DNA of 64,000 nucleotides from an uncultured Solobacterium sp. (GCA_900543035.1 UQPV01000001.1:26669-90668), one strand, 5' to 3'; numbered from the stretch's first letter, positions 19,196 through 26,121 are shown. The notes: generated from the sequence alone by a model not told the origin. Translations and numbers: made by a program.

Positions 19196-19246
19196 AAAAA
19201 AGCTGCGATGCGCAGGATGACCAAAGGGTCCTCTGTGCACCGCAGC
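19196..19246 (-). terminator. Terminator after the EF-G-like gene
   Basis: Minus strand GCTGCGGTGC pairs with GCATCGCAGC and is followed by T6. It begins 12 bases beyond the stop codon. Confidence 0.8.
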
Positions 19247-19257
19247 ATCTTGTTTTC

Positions 19258-21339
19258 TTATTCCTCTGCTTCGCTCTTCGCCGCAGCGATGATCTTATCC
19301 GCAATGTTGGACGGTACCGGGTCATAGCGCTCAAAGCTCATCGTATAGCTGCCCATGCCCTGTGTCATCGCACGCAGGTCGATCGGATAGCGCATCATTT
19401 CCGCCATCGGCGCCTGAGCCGTGATGATCTGATAGCCGTCAACCAGATCCATTCCCATGATGGATCCGCGGCGCTTATTGAAGTCACCCATGATCGTACC
19501 GGTAAATTCATCCGGCACACGCACTTCCACGTTCATGATCGGCTCGAGCATGATCGGATTGCATTTGGCCATCGCGTCTTTATAAGAGAGGCGCGCAGCC
19601 ATCTTGAATGCCATCTCGCTGGAATCCACATCGTGGTACTTGCCATCCAGCAGCGTAGCCTTCAGCTTCACCATCTTATATCCGGCCAGATAACCATGCT
19701 CACAGCATTCGCGCAGGCCTGCCTCCACCGCCGGGAAATACTGGCGCGGCACGGCACCGCCGAATACCTTTTCTTCAAAGATCATGTCCTCAGTGCTTTC
19801 ATCCGGCTCGAACTCCACGAAGACATGGCCGAACTGTCCATGACCGCCGGACTGTTTCTTATGACGGCCTTCACCGATGGCCTTTTTACGGATGGTCTCA
19901 CGATAAGGCACTTTCGGATCTTCCAGGTAGACCTCGACCTTATATTTCGATTTCAGCTTGGCCAGGATGACATCGATATGCTGATCGCCGACGCCATACA
20001 TCACGGTCTGATGGGTCTCTTTGTTGTTGACGATATGCAGCGTCTGATCTTCCTCCGCCATCCGCTGCAATGCGCTGCTCAGCTTATCCTCATCGTTTTT
20101 CGATTTCGGGAATACGGCCTGCGCATACATCGGCTCATCAAAGCTGATCGGCTCAGCCTTTACCGGGCGCGCCTTGTCACACAGCGTATCGTTGGTCTGC
20201 GTATACTGCAGCTTGACCACTGCGCCGATATCTCCGGTAAACAGCTTTCCGGCTGCCGTCTGATGCTTGCCCTTGATGATGAATACGGACGAGATCTTCT
20301 CCAGCTTCTCCTTGTTGGCGTTGTATACGGTCGAATCACTGCCCAGCACGCCAGAGAGCACCTTCACATAAGAGATGCGTCCCACAAATGGATCGACGAT
20401 CGTCTTGAACACCTGCGCGCTGAGATTTTCCTTCTCATTGGTCTCCAGCAGGAGCTCTTCGCCGTTTTCATCATATGCGGCATAATTTCCGCTTTCGCCA
20501 TATGCCGGGAAATATTTGATGATCAGGTCCATCAATCGCTCGATGCCGATGCTCTGCAGAGCGCTTCCGGAGAATACCGGACGGATCTCACCGTTGCGCA
20601 CGCCCAGACGCACGCCGCGGGTCAGCTCGGCCTCGGTAAAGCTCTCTCCGCTGAAGAATTTCTCCATCAGCTCATCATCGCCCATGGCGACCGCTTCTGC
20701 GATCTGATCCTTATAGCCATTGACTGCGTCGACCATATCATCAGGAACCGGCTGCGCCTTGTCAGGATCAGCCAGAGGTCCTTTATAATACCATGCTTTA
20801 TCTCTGAGCACATTGACGCTTCCGATGATCTCGCCATTTTCCACGATCGGTACTTCAAAGGGGATCACGCTTTTGCCAAACGTCTCACGCAGCTGCTCAT
20901 ATGCCTGTTCAAACGAAGTGTGTTCCTCATCGAGCTTATTGATGAAGAAGATCGTCGGCAGCTTGCGCGCTGAAGCGCGTTCCCATGCGATCTTGGTGCC
21001 TGACTGGATGACGTCTCTCGCGTTGACGACGATCAGCGCATTGTCCGCGGCAGCCAATCCTGCCTCTGCTTCACCGGCAAAGTCCAGATAGCCCGGCGTA
21101 TCGATAAAATTGATCTTGCATTCTTTCCATTCGATCGGAACCAGCGAGGTATATACCGAGATGCCCCGGCGGATCTCCTCACTGTCGTAGTCGATCAGCG
21201 AGCTTCCTTCGCTCGTCTTCCCGAAACGATCGCTCGCCTTGGTGAAATAGAGCATGGCTTCGAGCACGGCCGTCTTTCCGCTGCCGCTATGCCCCATGAC
21301 CGCAACATTGCGGACCTCATGTGATAAATAGTCTCTCAT
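19258..21339 (-). CDS. Elongation factor G-like GTPase (EF-G paralogue)
   Basis: 693-residue translational GTPase. G1 is GHSGSGKTA instead of the canonical AHVDAGKTT, G3 is DTPGYLDF and G4 is NKLD. Domains II to V follow in EF-G order; GGHGQFGHVFVEFEP marks domain IV. The altered P-loop and absent His place it in the EF-G-like family found beside true FusA in many Firmicutes, whose role is poorly known. GGGGGA lies upstream of the ATG. It is 14 bases downstream of an ankyrin gene and probably shares its leader attenuator. Confidence 0.9.
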   Translation of the reverse strand: MRDYLSHEVRNVAVMGHSGSGKTAVLEAMLYFTKASDRFGKTSEGSSLIDYDSEEIRRGISVYTSLVPIEWKECKINFIDTPGYLDFAGEAEAGLAAADNALIVVNARDVIQSGTKIAWERASARKLPTIFFINKLDEEHTSFEQAYEQLRETFGKSVIPFEVPIVENGEIIGSVNVLRDKAWYYKGPLADPDKAQPVPDDMVDAVNGYKDQIAEAVAMGDDELMEKFFSGESFTEAELTRGVRLGVRNGEIRPVFSGSALQSIGIERLMDLIIKYFPAYGESGNYAAYDENGEELLLETNEKENLSAQVFKTIVDPFVGRISYVKVLSGVLGSDSTVYNANKEKLEKISSVFIIKGKHQTAAGKLFTGDIGAVVKLQYTQTNDTLCDKARPVKAEPISFDEPMYAQAVFPKSKNDEDKLSSALQRMAEEDQTLHIVNNKETHQTVMYGVGDQHIDVILAKLKSKYKVEVYLEDPKVPYRETIRKKAIGEGRHKKQSGGHGQFGHVFVEFEPDESTEDMIFEEKVFGGAVPRQYFPAVEAGLRECCEHGYLAGYKMVKLKATLLDGKYHDVDSSEMAFKMAARLSYKDAMAKCNPIMLEPIMNVEVRVPDEFTGTIMGDFNKRRGSIMGMDLVDGYQIITAQAPMAEMMRYPIDLRAMTQGMGSYTMSFERYDPVPSNIADKIIAAAKSEAEE

Positions 21340-21353
21340 GTCATTCCATCCCC

Positions 21354-22025
21354 CTATTTCAGTATCGGCTTCAGCTGTGCGAGACAGTGCTCACGCACAT
21401 AGTGCACGGCCTTATTGCCTTCTTTATCCGTCATGTCTTTGTCTGCGCCATTGGCCAGCAGCTCTTCGACCAGGCTGGCATATCCGCCATACGCTGCCCG
21501 CATCAGCGCCGTGCAGCCGTTGTTGTCGAACAGGTTCACATCCGCTCCGCGCTCCAGCAGGATCCGGATGACGCCCTTTTTGAATGCGACGCACGCCTCC
21601 ATCAGCGCGGTGCGTCCTGCTTCATCCTGCGCATTGATGTCTGCGCCAGCATCGAGCAGCACTTCCACGCAGCGCTCCTGTCCCAGGAATGACGCACGCA
21701 TCAGCGCCGTACGGCCGCGGTCGTCTTTCGCGTTGACGTCTGCGCCAGCCTCGATCAGCTTCTTCAGGATGGTCTTGTTCCCCTTCTTGGCCGCGCCCAT
21801 GATGGCGGTCTTTCCTTTATTGTCTACCTGATTGACGTCGGCTCCATTGTCAAGCAGCACGCGGACGATGTCCTTATAATCCCGCTTTGCGGCGCGCATC
21901 AGCGCCGTACGGCCGTCTCCGTTTTGATAATTGATGTCGCAGCCTTTCTTGATCTCTGCACAGACCGCCGCAAAATCACCGCTTGCGCATGCATCCCAGA
22001 AAACCTGACTGTAACCCTGATCCAT
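21354..22025 (-). CDS. Ankyrin repeat protein
   Basis: 223-residue soluble protein made almost wholly of about six ankyrin repeats of 33 residues. Consensus elements are clear, for example DGRTALMRAA, VLLDNGADVN, AGRTALMEAC and LLERGADVN. No enzymatic or membrane part is present, so it is a protein-interaction module. AAGGAGGAG precedes the ATG. The partner may be the EF-G-like protein encoded next, but that is only an inference from gene order. Confidence 0.9.
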   Translation of the reverse strand: MDQGYSQVFWDACASGDFAAVCAEIKKGCDINYQNGDGRTALMRAAKRDYKDIVRVLLDNGADVNQVDNKGKTAIMGAAKKGNKTILKKLIEAGADVNAKDDRGRTALMRASFLGQERCVEVLLDAGADINAQDEAGRTALMEACVAFKKGVIRILLERGADVNLFDNNGCTALMRAAYGGYASLVEELLANGADKDMTDKEGNKAVHYVREHCLAQLKPILK

Positions 22026-22060
22026 GATAATCTCCTCCTTCGCATCCATCATTTCAAGGT

Positions 22061-22094
22061 AAAAAAAGCGGACGTAAGCAAACGCCTACATCCG
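22061..22094 (-). terminator. Attenuator-type terminator before the ankyrin gene
   Basis: Minus strand CGGATGT pairs with ACGTCCG and is followed by T7. Its 5' arm overlaps the last codons and stop of the short leader ORF. It lies between the promoter and the ankyrin gene, so it can only work as an attenuator or as the end of a small RNA. Confidence 0.7.
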
Positions 22095-22172
22095 GTATAA
22101 GCATGATGAAACTCCGGTGTCTTCCACCGGTCCCTGAGCGTGCAGCTGAATGCATTTTCTGTTCTGATTCAT
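22086..22172 (-). CDS. 28-codon leader ORF upstream of ankyrin/EF-G-like operon
   Basis: Short ORF starting MNQNRKCIQL and ending SCLYRM, with AAGGGAG 9 bases before its ATG. The coding sequence contains the perfect hairpin CCGGTG-GAAGA-CACCGG and a further CCGG just before the stop. The stop codon lies in the 5' arm of the terminator. This geometry suggests a regulatory leader peptide whose translation affects termination. A free-standing small protein or a structured small RNA are alternatives. Confidence 0.5.
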   Translation of the reverse strand: MNQNRKCIQLHAQGPVEDTGVSSCLYRM

Positions 22173-22209
22173 CTTGACCACACTCCCTTCATCACTGTTG
22201 TCTGAATAC

Positions 22210-22246
22210 ATTTTATCCCAGCCACGTCATTTTGCAAGCGTTTTCA
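22210..22246 (-). promoter_or_regulatory. Promoter with overlapping cre-like operator
   Basis: Minus strand TTGCAA, 16 bases, TAAAAT. The palindromic TGAAAACGCTTGCA (22233-22246) overlaps the -35 and matches the CcpA cre consensus with one mismatch, suggesting catabolite repression of the leader ORF, ankyrin and EF-G-like genes. Confidence 0.6.
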
Positions 22247-22374
22247 CAAAATCCTCATAATCTCGTCAGTTTTGCCGAAACACTGACTGATTTTGCCACA
22301 TCCGTTCTTTTTCTTTCTCTTTTCGTGCGGTATAATGAAAGCAGCGAATCATATACTGAAACGAGGAGGATACG

Positions 22375-22875
22375 ATGAAGACCATTCAGCCGGAAACACT
22401 GCAGCACAATCTCTTTGATCTGATTGGCAAACGATGGATGCTGATCACAGCAGAGAAAGACGGGATCGCAAACACGATGACCGCTTCCTGGGGAAGCATG
22501 GGCATCCTGTGGAATCTCCCCTGCGCCTTTATCTATGTCAGGCCGCAGCGCCATACCAGGACATTCATCGACAGCGCAGAGCATGTCTCGTTGAGCTTCT
22601 TTGACGAGTCATGGCGCAAACAGCTTTCTTATCTGGGCACGGTGTCTGGCAGAGATGAGCCCAAGATCGAAAAAGCGGGACTGCACATCATCAGCGATGA
22701 ATCCGCTCCACGCTTTGCAGAGGCATCGATGACCATGATCTGCCGCAAGCTGTATCGTCAGGACATGGACGAAGCATGCTTCATCGACCGCTCGCTCATC
22801 GACAGCCATTATCCGCTCCATGACCTGCATACGATGTATGTACTGCATATCGAAAAGATCATGGTCAGCGATTAA
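22375..22875 (+). CDS. Flavin reductase family protein
   Basis: 166-residue split-barrel FMN-binding protein. The core NTMTASWGSMGILWNLPCAFIYVRP with the following RHTRTFI segment is typical of flavin reductase-like proteins. Members bind FMN as a cofactor and reduce flavin or act as flavoprotein oxidoreductases. GAGGAGG precedes the ATG, and a TATAAT lies at 22331-22336. It is a single gene ended by a plus-strand terminator at about 23000. Confidence 0.88.
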   Translation: MKTIQPETLQHNLFDLIGKRWMLITAEKDGIANTMTASWGSMGILWNLPCAFIYVRPQRHTRTFIDSAEHVSLSFFDESWRKQLSYLGTVSGRDEPKIEKAGLHIISDESAPRFAEASMTMICRKLYRQDMDEACFIDRSLIDSHYPLHDLHTMYVLHIEKIMVSD

Positions 22876-22981
22876 CGCTTTCAACTGTGTTTATTAAGGT
22901 GGTAAAGACCAATTTTACCCCCTTCACCTTCCTCATCCACCGTACATACAGCTTATATACGGTGATCTCCAATCTATACGA
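22876..22981 (+). other. 3' untranslated region with two small hairpins
   Basis: No ORF is convincing here. AAGGTG/CACCTT and CACCGTA/TACGGTG can each form a stem. They lie between the flavin reductase stop and its terminator. I assign no function. Confidence 0.35.
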
Positions 22982-23016
22982 TAGAGGCTGGATGACGGTA
23001 TCAGGCCTCTTTTTTA
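22982..23016 (+). terminator. Terminator downstream of flavin reductase
   Basis: AGAGGCTG and CAGGCCTCT pair with one bulge, then T6. Confidence 0.7.
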
Positions 23017-23085
23017 TAGCTTGCATACATGATCACATATCATGATCAACATAAACTGAATGATCTCTCCTATCGTGCTTCCACG

Positions 23086-23111
23086 AAAAAAGCACACTGC
23101 TTGAGCGTGCC
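23086..23111 (-). terminator. Terminator closing the toxN-side minus-strand unit
   Basis: Minus strand GCACGC, loop TCAAGCA, GTGTGC, then T6. It follows the 75-residue ORF by about 15 bases. Confidence 0.7.
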
Positions 23112-23126
23112 CAGTAAATACACTTG

Positions 23127-23354
23127 TTAACAAATCAAACCCTCACGTTTCTTTTCAAATCCCATCAACTCATGTTTGAGTTCGTTATATTCAATTGCTA
23201 TTTCTTTATATCGATCAGGTACTTTTTCAAGCTCAAACAACATCGTGTCTAAATTCAAACTTTTATACTTCACTACAAGAATAGAAGCATGCTCATCATC
23301 TATTTCTAGCATTCTATCAAGAATTTTCTTTTCTCTTCCTTTGAATTTAGTCAT
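23127..23354 (-). CDS. Small charged hypothetical protein, 75 residues
   Basis: Predicted all-helical, Lys/Glu-rich protein (KILDRMLEIDDEHASILVVK, then DRYKEIAIEYNELKHELMGF). No signal peptide. The ribosome site is poor: AAGGA is 16 bases before the ATG. It lies downstream of the toxN remnant on the same strand and just before a terminator, so expression with toxN is possible. I recognise no family. The AT-rich composition matches the surrounding island. Confidence 0.45.
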   Translation of the reverse strand: MTKFKGREKKILDRMLEIDDEHASILVVKYKSLNLDTMLFELEKVPDRYKEIAIEYNELKHELMGFEKKREGLIC

Positions 23355-23359
23355 GATTG

Positions 23360-23428
23360 TTATTGATGTTCCTTTCCACTAATGCGTTCTTCGTCGAGTT
23401 GTTCAAACTCCTCGTCGGATAATTTGAG
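23360..23428 (-). pseudogene. 22-codon C-terminal gene remnant
   Basis: The frame reads LKLSDEEFEQLDEERISGKE followed by a stop, immediately preceded by a TAG with no start. Its acidic, protein-like composition suggests the tail of a lost small gene. It overlaps the region before the 75-residue ORF. Confidence 0.3.
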
Positions 23429-23540
23429 CTAGCTGCTTTTCTATGATTTTTATTGATTTTATTATTCTTATTTCTTATAACTTCTTCTCATATTCGCGCC
23501 GGTTAAATTTTTAGATCCAAAATAGAGCCAGTCAGAACCA

Positions 23541-24011
23541 CTATCTGCGCTCCTTCAGCTTCTTCAATATCGTCATAACATCTGGCTGCGTTGGCGTAAA
23601 TTTAATGCCACGTTTTAACATCCCCATAACTTTTCTCGCTTTTCGCTCAATCTCTCTAGCAGTATGCTCACTTGTCAACATCAGATGATTTCCGGCAATC
23701 GTATATTCCCGTTCAATGTATTCTTCTGTTATCGGGAACATATCCTGTATCAAAAATGCGCTTTCCCGGCTATCGTCCAGTTTAACGATATGGAGAATAT
23801 CACAAGGCTTTCCTGCTTTTTCCTTCTTCTCCATAATTCGTCTGTATTTGTCAATACGGCTGGACAGTGGTATCATCCAGTATATTCCTATACTTGTATC
23901 CTCAAAGCAGTATTAATGTGGTCTGTTTCCCGCCTTATTTCCTTTAAGATACGGGTCTGGCATATCTTCAAAAAATACATCTTTGATAATATAAAATCCT
24001 GTTTTCTTCAT
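23541..24011 (-). pseudogene. Type III toxin ToxN/CptN-family endoribonuclease, nonsense codon
   Basis: Read through, this is a 156-codon gene. Codons 1-32 encode MKKTGFYIIKDVFFEDMPDP and on to NKAGNRPH. Codon 33 is TAA (23913-23915). The same frame then continues YCFEDTSIGIYWMIPLSSR and PCDILHIVKLDDSRESAFLI to FTPTQPDVMTILKKLKERR. The start GFYIIKD, PYLKGN, IPLSSRIDKY and REYTIAGNHL segments match, from memory, the ToxN/AbiQ/CptN family, which cleaves RNA and is held by a repeat RNA. The upstream RNA repeats confirm it. Family members place Tyr here, so one base turned a Tyr codon into a stop. Restart at the internal ATG at 23876 would give a 111-residue fragment lacking the N-terminal strand. 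Confidence 0.85.
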
Positions 24012-24030
24012 TTACTTATCCTCATTATGG

Positions 24031-24060
24031 AAAAAGTCCCTCACCTTGCGGCGAAGGACT
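24031..24060 (-). terminator. Terminator between antitoxin RNA and toxN
   Basis: Minus strand forms an 11-bp stem closed by a GCAA tetraloop and followed by T5. Type III loci use such a leaky terminator to set the RNA-to-toxin ratio. Confidence 0.9.
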
Positions 24061-24067
24061 ATACTTT

Positions 24068-24157
24068 CGACCCAACCACTTATATACCGCATATTGGTCA
24101 GCGGTAAACTTTCAACCCGACCATTTATATACCACATATCGGTCAGTGGTAAACTTT
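24068..24157 (-). repeat. Two tandem 45-nt antitoxin repeats
   Basis: Repeat 1 is 24113-24157 and repeat 2 is 24068-24112. They differ at six of 45 positions; a third copy begins (AAAGTAT) and stops. Four of the six differences form two compensated base pairs. Confidence 0.95.
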
Positions 24158-24169
24158 CTTTGCACATAC

Positions 24170-24198
24170 ATCCTAGCAAGAGCAAAGAGGAAAGTCAA
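24170..24198 (-). promoter_or_regulatory. Promoter of the antitoxin RNA
   Basis: Minus strand TTGACT, 17 bases, TAGGAT. Predicted start about seven bases before the first repeat. Confidence 0.75.
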
Positions 24199-24313
24199 TA
24201 GCGCTTTCTATTAAAATTCTATGCACTTTAAGAAGTATTTATGCTGTTTTATAGTTTTAATGTCCCAATATATGTAGCATTGTAATTATCTGCCTTTTTT
24301 CTGATACAATCAG

Positions 24314-24513
24314 TTAATCCTCACCCACAAACTGTTCTATCCCGTCTCGACATCTGTAACTTGAATCACTCAGCTTCATAATCAGCTTTTCCAAAGTAAC
24401 CTGGGGTATTCCAATGCCTGCGGACTGGTGCGTGCTTCGTCAAATTTTTCATATTCCATCGCTTTTTCAAGCGATGAAAGGATCTTATAAATGATTTTGA
24501 AGTGATTGGCCAT
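24314..24513 (-). pseudogene. yjcQ: YjcQ family protein, frameshifted and shortened
   Basis: The N-terminal part MANHFKIIYKILSSLEKAME resembles the YjcQ family (small, often prophage-associated). The frame breaks at ALEYPRLLWKS. Restoring one G near the ATTGGAATACCCC sequence gives GIPQVTLEKLIMKLSDSSY, the expected continuation. The restored frame ends at 24314 after DGIEQFVGED, well short of full-length relatives, so an internal deletion is also likely. It starts two bases after the stop of the upstream small gene. Confidence 0.65.
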
Positions 24514-24515
24514 GG

Positions 24516-24755
24516 TCAATACCACAATACTGCTATCTCTTCTGGAAAATCATCTTTATCAACATCAACTATATCTCTTAATGCATACATTACATGAGCA
24601 GGAGCAGTCGAATATTCGACTGCCTTTTTATGAGCGATGATCTTTTTATCCGGAATACTCATTTCCATGAATCCTTCTTCATTCATGTTACCTTCAGGAT
24701 AGTAATTCGCGGATACGCTATTTTTTGTTTTTATTATGTTTTTCAAGATTACCAT
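24516..24755 (-). CDS. Small conserved hypothetical protein, about 79 residues
   Basis: Contains SANYYPEGNMNEEGFMEMSI, a probable beta-rich core, and ends EEIAVLWY. This resembles an uncharacterised small family in gut Firmicutes that I know only by pattern. The start is uncertain: ATG at 24755 has AAGGAG 12 bases away, while ATGs near 24842-24845 have AAAGG. A TATAAT-like hexamer (24910-24915, minus strand) may drive it together with the broken yjcQ gene. Confidence 0.5.
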   Translation of the reverse strand: MVILKNIIKTKNSVSANYYPEGNMNEEGFMEMSIPDKKIIAHKKAVEYSTAPAHVMYALRDIVDVDKDDFPEEIAVLWY

Positions 24756-24930
24756 AATACTTATTCGCTCCTTTCTCGTGATCGTACTGCTCATTAGCTC
24801 GATCATGGTGATATCATGCAGCTTTATATCCTGCTCCATCATCAACCTTTGCAGCCTTGTGCTATCGCACGACCTAAATCAACCCTTCCTATTATGCTTT
24901 TGCTCTTACATTATATCATCTGCGCATGAT
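24756..24930 (-). other. Upstream region of the small-protein gene
   Basis: This 175-base stretch holds only possible upstream start codons of the small gene and a minus-strand TATAAT-like element at 24910-24915. I see no separate gene in it. Confidence 0.4.
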
Positions 24931-24980
24931 AAAAGGCAGAAAGAGCGTCATTTCTGGCTGATGAAGCCCTCTTTCTGCCT
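24931..24980 (-). terminator. Terminator of the cotJ operon
   Basis: GGCAGAAAGAG and CTCTTTCTGCC form a perfect 11-bp stem with T4 on the minus-strand side, about 80 bases past cotJC. It marks the boundary of the AT-rich island. Confidence 0.8.
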
Positions 24981-25058
24981 CCTCCTTATTCACACATTGA
25001 AAATAAATGCGGCTGTTTACTCAGCAGCATGGGCATCTGTCTGTTCCGGATGCCTTTT

Positions 25059-25658
25059 TCAGTGTGCGTCAAAGCTTGGGTTGCAGATATAGACATTGTC
25101 TGGGTCAAGTTTTGTCTTGAGATATTCCAGTCCTTCTGCAAACCGCTGATAATGAACGATTTCCCTGGCTCTGAGAAAACGGATGACTTTCTTTACTTCT
25201 TCGTTGTCTACAAGCCTCAGGATGTTGTCATACGTCGTCCGCGCTTTCTGTTCCGCTGCCATGTCCTCGGTCAGGTCCGTGATCGGATCGCCCTTGGACT
25301 GGAAGTAGGATGCCGTAAAGGGAACGCCTGCCGCAGACTGGGGATAGATGCCCAGCGTATGATCGACAAAATAAGCGTCAAGCCCGGCATCCTTGATCTG
25401 CTGCACGCTGAGTCCGTCGCACAGCTGATACAGGATGGCAGAAATGATCTCGACATGTGCGAGCTCCTCTGTGCCGATATCGCTCAGCAGCGCCTGAAGA
25501 CGAGCATCCGGCATGGTGTATCGCTGTGACAGATAGCGCAGCGCCGCAGCCATCTCTCCATCCGGACCGCCCAGCTGTGAGATGATCACCGCTGCTGTCT
25601 TCGCGTCCGGACATGTGATGTTCACCGGAAACTGCAGCTTCTTCTCATAGATCCACAT
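25059..25658 (-). CDS. cotJC: Spore coat protein CotJC (manganese catalase family)
   Basis: 199-residue ferritin-like four-helix protein. Metal-binding Glu/His motifs appear as EMAAALRYLSQRY, GTEELAHVEIISA, EDMAAEQKARTTY and REIVHYQRFAEGL. These are the di-manganese ligands of manganese catalases. In spore formers CotJC is a coat-associated member of this family. GGAGGAATG precedes the ATG at 25658. The start overlaps the cotJB stop by one base. Confidence 0.93.
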   Translation of the reverse strand: MWIYEKKLQFPVNITCPDAKTAAVIISQLGGPDGEMAAALRYLSQRYTMPDARLQALLSDIGTEELAHVEIISAILYQLCDGLSVQQIKDAGLDAYFVDHTLGIYPQSAAGVPFTASYFQSKGDPITDLTEDMAAEQKARTTYDNILRLVDNEEVKKVIRFLRAREIVHYQRFAEGLEYLKTKLDPDNVYICNPSFDAH

Positions 25659-25912
25659 CAGCATTCCTCCTTTGTCCATGGGAACGGCGAAAGTGCGTAA
25701 CGCGCATAATCTTCTGCATCCGCGCTGCGGTTGCTCAGCGGACCATAGCGGCATTCATATTCATCCTTGGCCGCCAGCAGCAATTCCAGATGCTCACGGA
25801 AATACTGCAACGCACACTCATCATGAGGACGCAGATCGAGGAACAGCGCACTGTCCTGCACGGCAAAATCAAGCCGCATGACCTCAAGGAGCATTTTCTC
25901 TCGCTTACTCAC
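25658..25912 (-). CDS. cotJB: Spore coat protein CotJB
   Basis: 84 residues from a GTG start at 25912, or 78 from an ATG at 25894. The family core DFAVQDSALFLDLRPHDECAL and the tail RYGPLSN...YALSPFPWTKEE are clear. The GTG overlaps the end of cotJA, has AGGGG 9 bases upstream, and gives a length closer to the Bacillus homologue. It is a small inner coat protein acting with CotJA and CotJC. Confidence 0.88.
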   Translation of the reverse strand: MSKREKMLLEVMRLDFAVQDSALFLDLRPHDECALQYFREHLELLLAAKDEYECRYGPLSNRSADAEDYARYALSPFPWTKEEC

Positions 25913-26042
25913 AGCCGCACACCCCTGTAAACGGTTTATCCAGCTCGCGGAAGATCGTCCCTGCCGCAAAGGCTTCCTCAAGCGGATACAAGCAGCAAAA
26001 CTGCTGCACTTCGATGGAACTGATCGTCAGTTCATCACACAT
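25905..26042 (-). CDS. cotJA: Spore coat associated protein CotJA
   Basis: 45-residue protein with the family signature YPLEEAFAAGTIFRELDKPF followed by GVCGCE. I choose the ATG at 26042, with GGGAGG 6-8 bases upstream; the frame is open further but lacks a ribosome site. It is first in the cotJABC operon. It is shorter than the Bacillus protein, as is common in Clostridia-like lineages. Confidence 0.85.
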   Translation of the reverse strand: MCDELTISSIEVQQFCCLYPLEEAFAAGTIFRELDKPFTGVCGCE

Positions 26043-26084
26043 TATGATCGCCTCCCACCTCATGATATGAAATGGCCGGATATG

Positions 26085-26109
26085 AAAATAGGCAGACACA
26101 TGGTCTGCC
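26085..26109 (-). terminator. Terminator after the kinase-like gene
   Basis: GGCAGAC, loop CATGT, GTCTGCC, then TATTTT on the minus strand. Confidence 0.7.
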
Positions 26110-26121
26110 CTCTATGATCAT

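Larger units (their letters stand above)
24031..24163 (-). ncRNA. Type III antitoxin RNA (ToxI/CptI-like)
   Basis: A short RNA from a start near 24163, through two tandem repeats, to the terminator at 24031. Each 45-nt repeat can fold as an H-type pseudoknot: ACCAC/GTGGT encloses CCGA, which pairs with a downstream TCGG. In repeat 2 both stems keep pairing by compensatory changes (ACCGC/GCGGT and CCAA/TTGG). The RNA would be processed into repeat units that bind and inhibit the toxin. The repeat length fits CptIN better than the 36-nt ToxI; subtype is from memory. Confidence 0.85.

Noticed and set aside
22086..22172. Short ORF as a bacteriocin or RiPP precursor
   Set aside because: No maturation or export genes nearby; position inside an attenuator explains it better.
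24068..24157. Tandem repeats as a possible CRISPR array
   Set aside because: Only two copies, directly adjacent with no spacers, each self-folding, and followed by a terminator and toxin gene.
22880..24980. Transposase or integrase in the AT-rich patch
   Set aside because: All frames were read; none shows a DDE, tyrosine or serine recombinase motif, and no terminal inverted repeats were seen.
26062..26091. SigE-type promoter for cotJABC
   Set aside because: A CATATCAT -10 is present, but the -35 is imperfect and the predicted start would fall within the ribosome site.
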